From IMG/VR virus record IMGVR_UViG_3300036792_000137, positions 1-39,888 of that record: a DNA stretch of 39,888 nucleotides; one strand, given 5' to 3'. Origin of the DNA: a virus. The position numbers and the translations under genes are program-made. The notes beneath the pieces were generated by a model that was not told the origin of the DNA, made no database searches, and worked only from the letters and a program-made list of their open reading frames with translations. Shown here in pieces: positions 14,155 through 22,996 of the stretch. The number at the start of each line of letters is the position of its first letter. The stretch's first letter is position 1.

Positions 14155-14550
14155 CTATCCGGTTTTTCGACAGGCGTCGATGAAGGCTTCGATCAGACGG
14201 GACAGCAGATGACGTTCACGGGGCCGCAGGCTTTGGATTAATGCCGAGTTGGCATCCGGCCATGACTCCGTTATGCGGACGTACTCGGCGCTGTCCTCAC
14301 CGAAGACCAGGGCAACCGGGTCCGCTCCAAGTTCAACGGCGATCCTCAAAAGGTGATCAGCGCGAAGCATCCGGGTTTCCCCTGATTCGAGTTTGCTGAT
14401 CGCAGTTGCTGACACTCCAATCGCCCTCGCGAGCGCGGCCTGTGAAATTCCCCTGCGTACCCTCACGACTGCAATGCGAGGCCCCATGCCCGATGCGTCT
14501 TGCATATCCATAACTGTAGTTTCCAGATTGGTAATAAAACTTGTAGACAT
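14155..14550 (-). CDS. XRE-family repressor (CI-like)
   Basis: A 131-residue regulator with a classic helix-turn-helix (about 34-63: GISQAALARAIGVSATAISKLESGE) and a helical C-terminal half. No LexA-like protease domain is present, so induction cannot be by self-cleavage. It lies between the recombinase and the divergent gene at 14647, the usual place for an immunity repressor. There is no good ribosome site before 14550; leaderless translation, as with lambda cI, or a later ATG (14511 or 14505) is possible. Likely operators are in 14537-14613. Confidence 0.8.
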   Translation of the reverse strand: MSTSFITNLETTVMDMQDASGMGPRIAVVRVRRGISQAALARAIGVSATAISKLESGETRMLRADHLLRIAVELGADPVALVFGEDSAEYVRITESWPDANSALIQSLRPRERHLLSRLIEAFIDACRKTG

Positions 14551-14613
14551 TTTTATGAAGTTTGCTTAAATTTTCGATGCGTGCTGTTTAAAACACTTCG
14601 CATATTATGAAGT
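14537..14613. promoter_or_regulatory. Divergent control region, candidate repressor operators
   Basis: ATGAAGT occurs at 14555-14561 and 14607-14613. The second copy is part of ACTTC (14595-14599) and GAAGT (14609-14613) with 9 bases between; the first pairs with ACTTG (14539-14543), overlapping the repressor start. TATTAT (14603-14608) is a possible -10 box for the rightward gene. This suggests repressor binding at both sites controls both directions. Confidence 0.5.
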
Positions 14614-14646
14614 CTTTCGCAATGAGCCTGAGAGGACTCCCCGACG

Positions 14647-15576
14647 ATGCCACCAGTTCCGCAACTCCTGCGTGCTGTTCCGCCAGTTACGACCTCTAGC
14701 ATAGCTGTGCGGAAACCTGCTATCCACTGGCGCACAGAAGAATTAACAAAGGTTATAGCTCGCGCTCACGAACTTCTGTCTGCAAGCCCGCGCATGCCGC
14801 TCCATATCGCAGCCCGCCGCGCACAGGAGGAAGTGCTTCCACCGGAGCGCCATCGCAGGATCAGGCAGCATAAGGACGTCGCAAGGTGGATGCCGGCCAA
14901 CCCGTCATCAAGACCGCCCGTGCCGCGATTTCCCCGTGCCATCAAGCCAGCGCTGGCCGTGCGGGAGAAGCCTGCGGCAGAGGTCGAGGCACCTGCACCT
15001 GTGCCCGAGCCAGTCGCCGCGGTGCCTGTGCCGACACAGCACGCCGTGCAGCACCTTCACGGCACGCTGCCCGATCTGTCAATTGATCCGGCCATCGTGC
15101 AGGCCGTGGCAGCACAGATCACACCCGCCATACTCGCCACCCTCACTGAGTGCGCAGCACGGCTCACGAGTGCGTTCGAGGACGCACTACGCCATGCCGG
15201 ATCGCTGCCTCAGTCAACCATCCCGCCTGCCAGTCATCCCAAGCCGCTACCGCCGCCGCCCCGATCACGCCTGCCCCGAGTGTGTGTCGTCGGCCTGATC
15301 AACCAGCAGGAAAATGACGTGTCGGCGGCCTTCGCCGGGGTGATTGAGTTCGTGTTCGTCAAGGCTCAGAAAACCGGAGGCGGCGGGCACGGCGGCGCTG
15401 GCATGCTCACCAAAAGCGCCAGTTCTGATCTGGTGCTGGCGATGACGGACTTCATCGGGCATGACGTGGAGGCATCAGCAAAGCACCTGCACGTCCCGTT
15501 CGAGCGGGTCAAGGGTAGCGTATCGGCACTCAAGCGCTGGCTGACTGAGTGGCTGGCAGAAGGTCTGAAGCACTGA
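14647..15576 (+). CDS. DUF2325-like protein opposite the repressor
   Basis: A 309-residue protein of three parts: a basic helical N-terminus (about 25-85), a proline/alanine-rich linker (about 87-205), and a C-terminal domain from 210. The domain opens with RVCVVGLINQQ and continues through DLVLAMTDFIGHDVEASAKH (261-280) to VPFERVKGSVSALKRWL. This is a Rossmann-like layout with the His and Gly/Ser positions of DUF2325 domains. The gene is the first rightward one after the repressor, where lambda has cro, and has a GAGAGGA site. A role in the lysis/lysogeny switch is inferred from position; its biochemistry is unknown. Confidence 0.65.
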   Translation: MPPVPQLLRAVPPVTTSSIAVRKPAIHWRTEELTKVIARAHELLSASPRMPLHIAARRAQEEVLPPERHRRIRQHKDVARWMPANPSSRPPVPRFPRAIKPALAVREKPAAEVEAPAPVPEPVAAVPVPTQHAVQHLHGTLPDLSIDPAIVQAVAAQITPAILATLTECAARLTSAFEDALRHAGSLPQSTIPPASHPKPLPPPPRSRLPRVCVVGLINQQENDVSAAFAGVIEFVFVKAQKTGGGGHGGAGMLTKSASSDLVLAMTDFIGHDVEASAKHLHVPFERVKGSVSALKRWLTEWLAEGLKH

Positions 15577-15648
15577 AACACGAAGCGACGATCACCCGGC
15601 ATTTCGGTGCCGTGTCTAACGTTGTCCAATCCGAGGAGAAAGAGAGAT

Positions 15649-15891
15649 ATGACAGATGCGAAATATGGTGCCGAAGCCCGTGCACTGATGGCGGCGACCG
15701 GTGCCGAATCAGTGTTCGTCGTTGTCGTCGGCGGGATTCATGGCCACGGCATCGCGAGTGTCACACGGGGCGGCTCGACCGAGCCGAAAGCTGTCGCTGA
15801 CATGCTGCACCGGCTCGCCGTGCAGTTCGATCACGCTGCGGCCTCCGGTGAGCCGTTCGATATCACCATCACGCCGTCACCTGATCACTGA
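15649..15891 (+). CDS. Hypothetical protein, 80 aa
   Basis: A compact alpha/beta protein: SVFVVVVGGIHGHGIASVT strand-turn with two glycine/histidine pairs, then VADMLHRLAVQFDHAAA helix. A GAGGAG site precedes the start. Stop overlaps the next start (TGATG). Unknown family. Confidence 0.65.
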   Translation: MTDAKYGAEARALMAATGAESVFVVVVGGIHGHGIASVTRGGSTEPKAVADMLHRLAVQFDHAAASGEPFDITITPSPDH

Positions 15892-16184
15892 TGGTCAAGA
15901 CCGTAATCCGCCGACTCGTGCGCGCAGATAACACCCTGCGCGAGTTCGACACGCCCCTGACGCTTGACTATATCCGCACGCTGATCGGCTGTGATCTGGT
16001 GGATACCGTGAAGCTGGCAGACGGTGTGCACGTGATGATCGTTGACGATATCGGGCATGAGAAAGAGCTTCCACTGAACCGCGCTGCGACCCTCGTCTAT
16101 TGGGAAAGGTGCGGCGGGCCGAATGGTCACTACATCGTCGGTGATGTGGTGATCGTGCCGGATAGTGACTTTGCACGCGAGTGA
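15891..16184 (+). CDS. DUF3846-like small protein
   Basis: A 97-residue protein with the pattern TLIGCDLVDTVKLADGVHV, DDIGHEKELPLNRAATL and IVGDVVIVPDSDF. These features match small DUF3846-type proteins found on phages and plasmids; no role is known for them. It is translationally coupled to the gene before by TGATG. Confidence 0.6.
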   Translation: MVKTVIRRLVRADNTLREFDTPLTLDYIRTLIGCDLVDTVKLADGVHVMIVDDIGHEKELPLNRAATLVYWERCGGPNGHYIVGDVVIVPDSDFARE

Positions 16185-16192
16185 GGAACGAC

Positions 16193-16396
16193 ATGAAGGC
16201 TGACGACTATGAACGTGACCGCAAGATGTTCTATGACGCACACGAGCTTGCCATCAGCCTGCGTGCACATGCCACCTATGAAAGCACCACCGTAACCGTT
16301 GACCGCCGCGACTTCGAACAGGCCTTGGTGCTTATGTCACTGCTGGCCGGTTGGGGACTTGGCAAGCTGCCGTCACGTGACTCGCTGGAAGATTGA
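16193..16396 (+). CDS. Hypothetical protein, 67 aa
   Basis: A hydrophilic N-terminal half (MKADDYERDRKMFYDAHE) and a hydrophobic helix near the C-terminus (ALVLMSLLAGWGLG). A GTG at 16181 could add four residues, but the GAGG site at 16183-16186 fits the ATG at 16193. Unknown. Confidence 0.6.
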   Translation: MKADDYERDRKMFYDAHELAISLRAHATYESTTVTVDRRDFEQALVLMSLLAGWGLGKLPSRDSLED

Positions 16397-16435
16397 ATTC
16401 ACCCTTGATTGATAACGCAACAGGAGAACGGAGCA

Positions 16436-16780
16436 ATGAGACAGGATCAGATGGACGTGATTTTTGACGAGCTTCACCGCTTCACCGAATCGCTCGTTGC
16501 GAAACTCATGGCACTCGATAACGGCGAGGCAGAGGCTCCCGTGAGGAAGGTCGCAGCGAAGAAAGCTGCGAAGGTCACGAACGGTGTGCGCGGTCGCCCG
16601 CGTGCTGAACTGAGCCGTGCCGAGGCAGCTTCCTACCTCTCGGTGAGTGAGGCGACCATCGCCAACCTCTCGGCCCGAGGTGAACTGCCTGCCGGTCACA
16701 CCAAGGAAGGCTCACGCATGAAGCTGTTTTACTATCAGGGCGATCTAGAGGCTTATCGCCGGGGCAAAGGTGCAGCATGA
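16436..16780 (+). CDS. Excisionase/AlpA-like HTH protein
   Basis: A 114-residue DNA-binding protein. Residues about 62-110 form a MerR/excisionase-type winged helix: ELSRAEAASYLSVSEATIAN, then a turn and RMKLFYYQGDLEAYRRGK. The N-terminal half has a helix (DVIFDELHRFTESLVAKLM) and a lysine/alanine linker (RKVAAKKAAKVTNGVRGR). It is a candidate directionality factor for the serine recombinase or a regulator of the rightward operon; neither is shown. AGGAGA site upstream; ATGA overlap with the next gene. Confidence 0.75.
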   Translation: MRQDQMDVIFDELHRFTESLVAKLMALDNGEAEAPVRKVAAKKAAKVTNGVRGRPRAELSRAEAASYLSVSEATIANLSARGELPAGHTKEGSRMKLFYYQGDLEAYRRGKGAA

Positions 16781-17019
16781 ACGAATGGTTGACGAACGAT
16801 AACGAGGTAGCACGGTATGCGGTCACGGCACACGTGACCCTGATGCATATCGAGCTTATCGCACGTCACCATGCCGGGATCGCTGTCCTTCAGGAAATAG
16901 CGAGGCTCGCACACGAGACCCAGAAGATTGCGCCCACGCGACGGCGACGGGACCAAGACACACAAACGGGAAATTTGAAAATGCAGGACGTGAAACACAA
17001 GGGAGTTGCAATGGACTGA
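16777..17019 (+). CDS. Hypothetical protein, 80 aa
   Basis: A histidine-containing helical N-terminus (ARYAVTAHVTLMHIELIARH) and a basic second half (PTRRRRDQDTQTGNL). It is coupled by ATGA to the excisionase-like gene and ends before the strong terminator at 17082. Confidence 0.55.
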   Translation: MNEWLTNDNEVARYAVTAHVTLMHIELIARHHAGIAVLQEIARLAHETQKIAPTRRRRDQDTQTGNLKMQDVKHKGVAMD

Positions 17020-17081
17020 CCGCCGCCAAGTTTTGGAAGTGAGCGCGGCCTGATACCCATTCAGCCGCGTGTGTGTTTAGA

Positions 17082-17112
17082 ACGCCTGCCTTTGTGCAGG
17101 CGTCTTTTTTTT
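17082..17112 (+). terminator. Strong intrinsic terminator
   Basis: ACGCCTGC (17082-17089) pairs with GCAGGCGT (17096-17103), six-base loop, followed by a C and eight T (17105-17112). It ends the 14647-17019 operon, yet another gene on the same strand starts only 15 bases after the T-run. Confidence 0.9.
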
Positions 17113-17126
17113 GGAAGGACCGAACG

Positions 17127-17672
17127 ATGTCACGCGGACACGAACACGATGACGGTGAGAGTGACGGGTACGGCTTATGGTCGAACCTTGAACATATCAA
17201 GCGGGTCGCAGACTGGTCGCAGAAGATGATCGCCCAATTTGTTCAGCCCTACACGGACGAGGCTGACCTTAAGACATTGCAGGATGAACTGAGCAAGATT
17301 CTCAAACGCAGGCAGCGGAACTGGAAGCACGCAGCAGCGATGGAAAAGGCGCTCGGCCTGCCGTCCGATTCACTGAGGATGGATGACATGCGCCGTGAGG
17401 TGAGCCTGAAGGCCATGAACACGGCTTACGGCTTCAATCGTGCCGATGTGATCAGGCGCTGGCGTGAGCAGGCACAGAAGGATAAAGGCTGGCTGTCATC
17501 GACGCCCGGTGCGTGGAAGTTTTTTTGTGAACTCGGACACTATATGGCACCGGAGAAAAAACCCGGTGACACTGCGAGGGTCGTTGCACTGATCAGGACT
17601 CACGCGGGCAAAGGCGGCGGGGGCGGCGGTGATGTGGCGGGCAAGCCTGAGAAAGATAAGGAGGACGACTGA
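17127..17672 (+). CDS. Hypothetical protein, 181 aa
   Basis: A hydrophilic, mostly helical protein: acidic and histidine-rich start, LKTLQDELSKILKRRQRNWKHAAAM helix, glycine run (GKGGGGGGDVAG) and a charged end. GGAAGG precedes the start. It lies just behind a strong terminator and converges, with only 2 bases between, on the tail-fibre chaperone gene. It may need read-through. No family recognised. Confidence 0.6.
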   Translation: MSRGHEHDDGESDGYGLWSNLEHIKRVADWSQKMIAQFVQPYTDEADLKTLQDELSKILKRRQRNWKHAAAMEKALGLPSDSLRMDDMRREVSLKAMNTAYGFNRADVIRRWREQAQKDKGWLSSTPGAWKFFCELGHYMAPEKKPGDTARVVALIRTHAGKGGGGGGDVAGKPEKDKEDD

Positions 17673-17674
17673 CC

Positions 17675-18103
17675 TTACTCGGCTGGGAGTGCAGGCCAGT
17701 CGATGCTCAGAGGGAACCCGGCCTGCTGCGGCACCTCCCGCAGCGCCTGCCGGAATACCTTCCATGCGTCAACGTCAGCGTTGACGGACTTCGGTGCATC
17801 AGGCGGATCAGTCACCTTCGCGTCGGTGAACTGAAGCCACGTGTCGCGATAGTGGCGTGCGAGTGCCGAGCGGTACCGGTTCTCGTCGGCCTTGAACACG
17901 GCTTCAAGGTCTTCGATAGTCGGCTGTTCGATACCCTCGGCATGCCAGAACATGATCCACGGCGGGCCGGATTGCGTGCCGTCCTCTGCGACCGGATGCA
18001 GCACGAAGTAATCGGTCCCGTGAACGAGTGCAGGCCACTTGTCATGAATGACGAGAATCGCAAGATCATGACAGAAGGCGCCTGCGATAAGGTCTTGTCG
18101 CAT
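17675..18103 (-). CDS. Tail fibre assembly chaperone
   Basis: A 142-residue protein ending in WKVFRQALREVPQQAGFP and DWPALP, the typical close of phage tail assembly chaperones (Tfa/gp38-like and related families). These help fibre proteins fold and may stay on the tip. Position directly after the fibre gene supports the call. It is the last gene of the late operon. Confidence 0.8.
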   Translation of the reverse strand: MRQDLIAGAFCHDLAILVIHDKWPALVHGTDYFVLHPVAEDGTQSGPPWIMFWHAEGIEQPTIEDLEAVFKADENRYRSALARHYRDTWLQFTDAKVTDPPDAPKSVNADVDAWKVFRQALREVPQQAGFPLSIDWPALPAE

Positions 18104-18105
18104 GG

Positions 18106-19080
18106 TTAGCTGTTCCTCAGATACGTGACTTCGAGATAGATGCTATTGCCGCTATTACGCAGCCCGACCATCACATAAGGCTGTCCGACGATCACAGTCT
18201 GTCCGCCATTGATGGTGATCCAGCCGCTCTCCTGTGCGCCCACCTGCCAGTTGCAATTAGCGTTCATAGGCGCTTTGTTTGCCGCAAGCCATTGTGAGAG
18301 CCATGCACCACCCCACGCGGAACCCGCAATATCACCATTGGTCGCGATGCTCGTGCCGCCTACTGTCGATTGAGTTGCGACATTGAAACTCGCAAACCTG
18401 AAATTGCCTGCGTTATCCATGTCGGCAGGCACGTTGTCGTAATTGTTATTGACCCACTGCATCCCACCGCCTGCGCTGCGTCCGCGCAGGTACATCACGG
18501 TGCCATCCTGACTGTAAAGCCCCAATTCGCCATAGATGCCCGGTTGCCTGAGTTCAAGCCGCCCGCCGTAAATCTTGCACCCGCCGTTGATGGTCGCCGT
18601 GCCGCGTGTGTTCGTTGCACCGTTGTTTTCCACCTGAAAATTCCAGTACTTCAGCGTGCTATCAACAATCCCGAGCCCGCTTCCGGGTGCGGCCCCCGGC
18701 GTGCCGTACGAACCTAAATAACCGTATAGCCCTGCGGCTGTATCCCCGAACATCACCACTGAAGCCTTCATGGTCAATGCACCGGTCATCGAATCACCAG
18801 TCTTGCTGACCTTCGTGTTCGTCGCCGTGTTGATCGAGTTTCGGATATCAGACAGGAAGTCATCGAGCGGGCCGACCGTCACCCACGTGTCGTTCGCATT
18901 GTTGCGGCGCTTCAGCAGCTTCGCCGTGGTGTCACCCCACCACATGCCCGGATAGGTCTCGGTCGGTGCGGTTGGTCCTGCGTTGTCACCAACGAGCGCC
19001 AGCACAATGGCGTTCAGTTGTGTGCGCATGTCCAGCCCTGACGGGTGCGCGGGAACCTGATAGGAAGCGACCTGAGTCAT
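18106..19080 (-). CDS. Tail fibre / receptor-binding protein
   Basis: A 324-residue protein with an N-terminal attachment part (QVPAHPSGLDMRTQLNAIV, then PTETYPGMWWGDT), a short helical neck (TNTKVSKTGDSMTGALTM, common in phage fibres) and a glycine/asparagine/serine-rich beta C-terminus (from about 110). Fibres of this kind trimerise and bind the host surface. The start overlaps the J-like stop by ATGA and the next gene is a chaperone, giving the J-fibre-chaperone order. The C-terminal part is probably the variable host-range region. Confidence 0.85.
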   Translation of the reverse strand: MTQVASYQVPAHPSGLDMRTQLNAIVLALVGDNAGPTAPTETYPGMWWGDTTAKLLKRRNNANDTWVTVGPLDDFLSDIRNSINTATNTKVSKTGDSMTGALTMKASVVMFGDTAAGLYGYLGSYGTPGAAPGSGLGIVDSTLKYWNFQVENNGATNTRGTATINGGCKIYGGRLELRQPGIYGELGLYSQDGTVMYLRGRSAGGGMQWVNNNYDNVPADMDNAGNFRFASFNVATQSTVGGTSIATNGDIAGSAWGGAWLSQWLAANKAPMNANCNWQVGAQESGWITINGGQTVIVGQPYVMVGLRNSGNSIYLEVTYLRNS

Positions 19081-22000
19081 GATAGAAATTCTCCGAGGGG
19101 GTTGACACGCTGCATCGTCGGGCCGATAGCGGCACGCTGTGCGATCAGCTTGTCGAGGTCCATCGTGCGCAGTGCCGTGTAGCCGATGCCGTCGAGATCG
19201 ACATGCTCGTAGCCGTAGCCGCGTGCGATCCAGTCACAGGTTTTTGCAATCGCAGTGCCCGCCGAATTCTGGAACTGGATCGTGAAGCCGTAGGCGCTCT
19301 GATTCGTGATCGCCCACTTGTCGCCGCTCTGCAAGCCTTGAGCAACGATGCTGATGGCAGGGGCATCCTTGAACGGAACCGTGAAGGTGACATTCGCCCC
19401 GCCTGCCGCCACCGGCACGTTATTGCGTGACTCGATCCGGTCAGGCACATCGACCGTCACGCCGAGCGTGATAATGCCGATGCCGGTCGTGTTGTCCTTG
19501 ATCTGTTCCTGAAGTTTGAAGCGCACTGCGCGGAAGGTCAGATCGCTAACGACAAGGCGTGTATAGGGTGCCCAGTCAGCATCGGTCGCTTTCGTCGGGT
19601 CCACGTTCGTGACTGAGGCCATCACCAGTGCGCCGCCTTCGTCAATCTTCGAGCCGTCCACGTCGAGCCGTGCATCCCAGTCGGGCCACGTGTCCACGTC
19701 ATCAAGCAGGCCGTACATCGCGCCTTCCATGTATGAGCCGCAACGGCACGTGTAGACCTTGCCAAGATCAACGATGCGGTCGAAGTAGTACACCGGGTTC
19801 AGCTTCACTGCGAGCCGTGTCACCGGGTCTTGTGAGATGTACATCACGCCGATGCGGACTTCAAGGCCGTCCTTCACCCCTGCGAATGCAGTCTGCTGCG
19901 CAATGTCTGCGACCACGTTGTAGTCACGCAGCGGGCCGGTCGTGCTGACGATATAGGCCGGGTTGTCCGAAAAGATGCCTGACGAGTTGACGAACTTGCC
20001 GAGGTAGGTGCCCTTCATCAGCGGCACGAAGCCGTTACTTTGTGAGCCTGCGAACTGCCCGATGATGTTCGTTTCTTCCCACGTCACATCGGTACTCAGG
20101 CGGGTCGAGAAGCGCACCACCATGCGACCGCCAACGATCACATCAAGGTCGGTCGCAGGAAGCCACGTAAGCTGTGCACTGTCGTTATAGATATCAAGCT
20201 GGAAGCCGTCCACGTCCTGCGGCGGCATGTTCAGTGCACGAAGCTGCACCGTGATCGTAGCGGGTGCACTGCGAATGCCGATGGCGTTATAGGCGAACAC
20301 GGTGAAGGTCCACGGGCCTTCGGCAGTCGGCTGCACGTCGATGCTCGCCATGTTGCTGTCGGTCGTGACGACCGTGCCATCGTTCGTGGTGTAGATCACC
20401 GTATAGCGCACGGCCCCGAGCGGGGCGAGCCATGAGAACGTCGCACGGGCACCGACCACCACAGGACTGATCGCGTACTTCGATTCCTTCACGCTCAGTT
20501 CGGTACACGGGTCGATATTGAACGGGTCAATGATCGAGGTCGGGCGCGGCTGAAGTTGCAGACCGTTTTCGATAGCGGCGAACTTGTCAGGCCGGTACGC
20601 GATGCCCGAAACCGTGATATTCCCGTCATCACCTTCGCTCGCACCGATGCACCGCCAGAGTTCGTTTTCCAGATAGTTCGCTGCGGACAGGGACCACACA
20701 TTGCCGCGCACGACCGGCACCGAGAAGGCAGGACTCACTGTGAATGATGTGGTGGTGCCGGGTTGCGCAGGAGCCGCCGAGCGGGTCTCAAACGTGCCAT
20801 TCGAGAGGAACACACTGATCGTGTAGGAGACGCCGCCTGTGACGGTCACAGGGGCATCCACCTGCACGAGTGAGGCCGAGCCGCCTGTCACACGACCACC
20901 CATGCGCAGGCCTGCGCGTACCGGGTCGGTCGTCCCGAAGATATCGCCGGGACGTGCAAAGGCCGCATTGATGCCGGTCGCGAAGGTGATCGTCTCACTG
21001 AGAAGCCGCTCGGTCAGCAGTGCCCATTTTCCGATCCGGTGTGCCTGGCCGCGCGAGGTACAGCCGAAGGCCTGAATCTCAAGCGGACGGATGCCCCACA
21101 GCGCAATCGCGTCAGTGTCCTCGACGTATTCAATCGCCTGTTCGTATTTGAGCGTCGGGTCGTTCCACGTCACGAGCGCGGTCGTGTGGCGCTGGTTCAG
21201 CGGCGTGCCGACATAGCTGAATACACCGTCGATCACGTTAGCCGGTGCATACACCACCGACACGTCACCCGGCATGTCGGCAGCGAACGAGAGGGTGCCA
21301 GCACTCCAGAAAAGTGCGCCGTTAAAGATGCTGGCGAACTGCTGAAGCAGTGAAATAGCCTCGGCACGGGCCTGAATGTACACATTGCAGGTGTAGCGCG
21401 GCTCGTACCCGCCGAAGCCGTCAGGCACAGTGCCATCGCAGTACTGGGCGATGCTGTACAGCGTCCACTTGTCGATCAGTGCGGCAGGGATATAACCACC
21501 GAGGCCGAAGCGCTCAGTCGTCGCGAGGTCGTAAGTGATCCATGCCGGGTTATCGGACCATGCGATTTTGAACGTGCCATCCCACACGCCGCTATAGGCA
21601 CGGGTGGCCGGATCATAGTTCGACGGCACCTGAATGCGCCGCATCTTCAGATCGAAACTCAGTTTCGGAATCGACTTGAACAGGGTCGCGTCGATCTGCA
21701 CGCCGACGATAGCGCTGTAGGGATACTGAAGCTGCGAATCGACAATCTCGGTCATCGTCTCCCACTGGAAGGCGTTGACCACGGTCACGGTCGTGGAGTC
21801 GGGTGTGATGCGCAACACACGAAAATCAAACGTTCCACCGACCGTCCCGAAGCGGGTTGCAAGGTCGATGCGGTACGAGCGCTGATAGCGGCTGGTCGTC
21901 TTGCCGTTCACGGTGTCGGTATAGAGCCGCTGGAAGCCGCCTCCGTTGCGCTGCACGTCGATGCCCAGTTGCACCGTTGCGCCTGTCAGATCACCCGTTG

Positions 22001-22442
22001 TGGGGTTCTGTGTGGTCAGTGCAGGGAACCCGAGCGTGATGCGGAAGGAAGTCATGTTCGGGTTGGTCACCGAACGCACGACAGGCGCTGCTGCGGTCAC
22101 GACTACGCCGACGGTCGTCTCGCTCTCGGTCGCACTGAACCCTGTGATCGGTGACTGGCTCGCAGTGCCGGTGCGCCAGTCAATCGCCGCGCCGCTGAAG
22201 TTCCACGAGCCATCCGGGTTCGCGAGCGGCGTGTCATCGACGTAAATGCTTTGTGCCGTGATCGCTTCGACTTCACCCTCACAGACGAGATTGATCACGC
22301 GGGCGTACTGGATCGAGCGCAGGCTGTCGGGTGCTTCGACGGGAGCGTTCGCACTGCCGCCGCCGCCACCCTTGCCACCGCCGCTACCGCCTGCCCCTGC
22401 GACCGGCAAAGGCGGCTCATACTGCACGAGAGCATGGCTCAC
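19077..22442 (-). CDS. Tail tip attachment protein (lambda J-like)
   Basis: At 1,121 residues this is the central tail tip protein. It opens with a glycine-rich segment (GAGGSGGGKGGGGGS, about 16-30), then SIQYARVINLVCEGEVEAI, the normal J start. The middle contains the tip domains with FN3-like repeats (about 690-800) and the end contains a receptor-facing region. J-type proteins cap the tail and in lambda bind the host porin. The start is GTG and overlaps the I-like stop. Lambda J is 1,132 aa, a close length match. Gene order I-J-fibre is as in lambda-type tails. Confidence 0.92.
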   Translation of the reverse strand: MSHALVQYEPPLPVAGAGGSGGGKGGGGGSANAPVEAPDSLRSIQYARVINLVCEGEVEAITAQSIYVDDTPLANPDGSWNFSGAAIDWRTGTASQSPITGFSATESETTVGVVVTAAAPVVRSVTNPNMTSFRITLGFPALTTQNPTTGDLTGATVQLGIDVQRNGGGFQRLYTDTVNGKTTSRYQRSYRIDLATRFGTVGGTFDFRVLRITPDSTTVTVVNAFQWETMTEIVDSQLQYPYSAIVGVQIDATLFKSIPKLSFDLKMRRIQVPSNYDPATRAYSGVWDGTFKIAWSDNPAWITYDLATTERFGLGGYIPAALIDKWTLYSIAQYCDGTVPDGFGGYEPRYTCNVYIQARAEAISLLQQFASIFNGALFWSAGTLSFAADMPGDVSVVYAPANVIDGVFSYVGTPLNQRHTTALVTWNDPTLKYEQAIEYVEDTDAIALWGIRPLEIQAFGCTSRGQAHRIGKWALLTERLLSETITFATGINAAFARPGDIFGTTDPVRAGLRMGGRVTGGSASLVQVDAPVTVTGGVSYTISVFLSNGTFETRSAAPAQPGTTTSFTVSPAFSVPVVRGNVWSLSAANYLENELWRCIGASEGDDGNITVSGIAYRPDKFAAIENGLQLQPRPTSIIDPFNIDPCTELSVKESKYAISPVVVGARATFSWLAPLGAVRYTVIYTTNDGTVVTTDSNMASIDVQPTAEGPWTFTVFAYNAIGIRSAPATITVQLRALNMPPQDVDGFQLDIYNDSAQLTWLPATDLDVIVGGRMVVRFSTRLSTDVTWEETNIIGQFAGSQSNGFVPLMKGTYLGKFVNSSGIFSDNPAYIVSTTGPLRDYNVVADIAQQTAFAGVKDGLEVRIGVMYISQDPVTRLAVKLNPVYYFDRIVDLGKVYTCRCGSYMEGAMYGLLDDVDTWPDWDARLDVDGSKIDEGGALVMASVTNVDPTKATDADWAPYTRLVVSDLTFRAVRFKLQEQIKDNTTGIGIITLGVTVDVPDRIESRNNVPVAAGGANVTFTVPFKDAPAISIVAQGLQSGDKWAITNQSAYGFTIQFQNSAGTAIAKTCDWIARGYGYEHVDLDGIGYTALRTMDLDKLIAQRAAIGPTMQRVNPLGEFLS

Positions 22443-22996
22443 CGGATCACCACTTCGTTGTTCGTGCTGAAGCCCACACTGATGATCTGTGAGCCGACGA
22501 TCATGCGACCGTAGCCGAGCGGCACAGGCCCGCCCTGTCCCATCGTGTTGACTGCACCGTTAAAGGCCAGTGACGGCGTATTGTCGGCACTCTCAGGGGT
22601 CGCTGTGCCCTTGGCACGCGGCGCGATCATCTGTGCAAGGCCACCGAGCATGAGGGATACACCGAGCATGGTGACAGCCGTGCCGACGCCTGGAATAAAG
22701 AACCCGGCCACCGCCAGCACAGCGCCCGCCACAATGCGGCCGATAGCGCCCGAGCCTTCCACCACCGGCACGATTTTCAGCGTGCCCGTTGATTGCGGGT
22801 AGTGAATATCCTCTGCGATGTAGTCGTGATTGCCGCGCACGAGAAACCGGTCGGTCGCGTGATCCACGAAGTACTGACGCAGGCCGCGAAGCTGCACGCA
22901 CAGGGCGTGAATCGCTTCAGCCGGCGAATGCACATCGAGTGTCCACGACACGCCATAGAGCCGCCGCAGTTCGCCGTAGAACTTGACCGTCAGCAT
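22439..22996 (-). CDS. Tail assembly protein (lambda I-like)
   Basis: A 185-residue protein. It has a ubiquitin-like N-terminal region (VKFYGELRRLYGVSWTLDV) and a hydrophobic glycine-rich middle (GRIVAGAVLAVAGFFIPGVG, about 86-105), followed by GGPVPLGYGRMIVGSQIISV, the normal end of I-type proteins. In lambda I is needed for tail tip assembly but is not in the finished virion. It overlaps the K-like gene by 7 bases and the J-like gene by 4. Confidence 0.88.
   Translation of the reverse strand: MLTVKFYGELRRLYGVSWTLDVHSPAEAIHALCVQLRGLRQYFVDHATDRFLVRGNHDYIAEDIHYPQSTGTLKIVPVVEGSGAIGRIVAGAVLAVAGFFIPGVGTAVTMLGVSLMLGGLAQMIAPRAKGTATPESADNTPSLAFNGAVNTMGQGGPVPLGYGRMIVGSQIISVGFSTNNEVVIR

Noticed and set aside
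18106-19080. Diversity-generating retroelement acting on the tail fibre
   Set aside because: No reverse transcriptase gene and no template/variable repeat pair seen.
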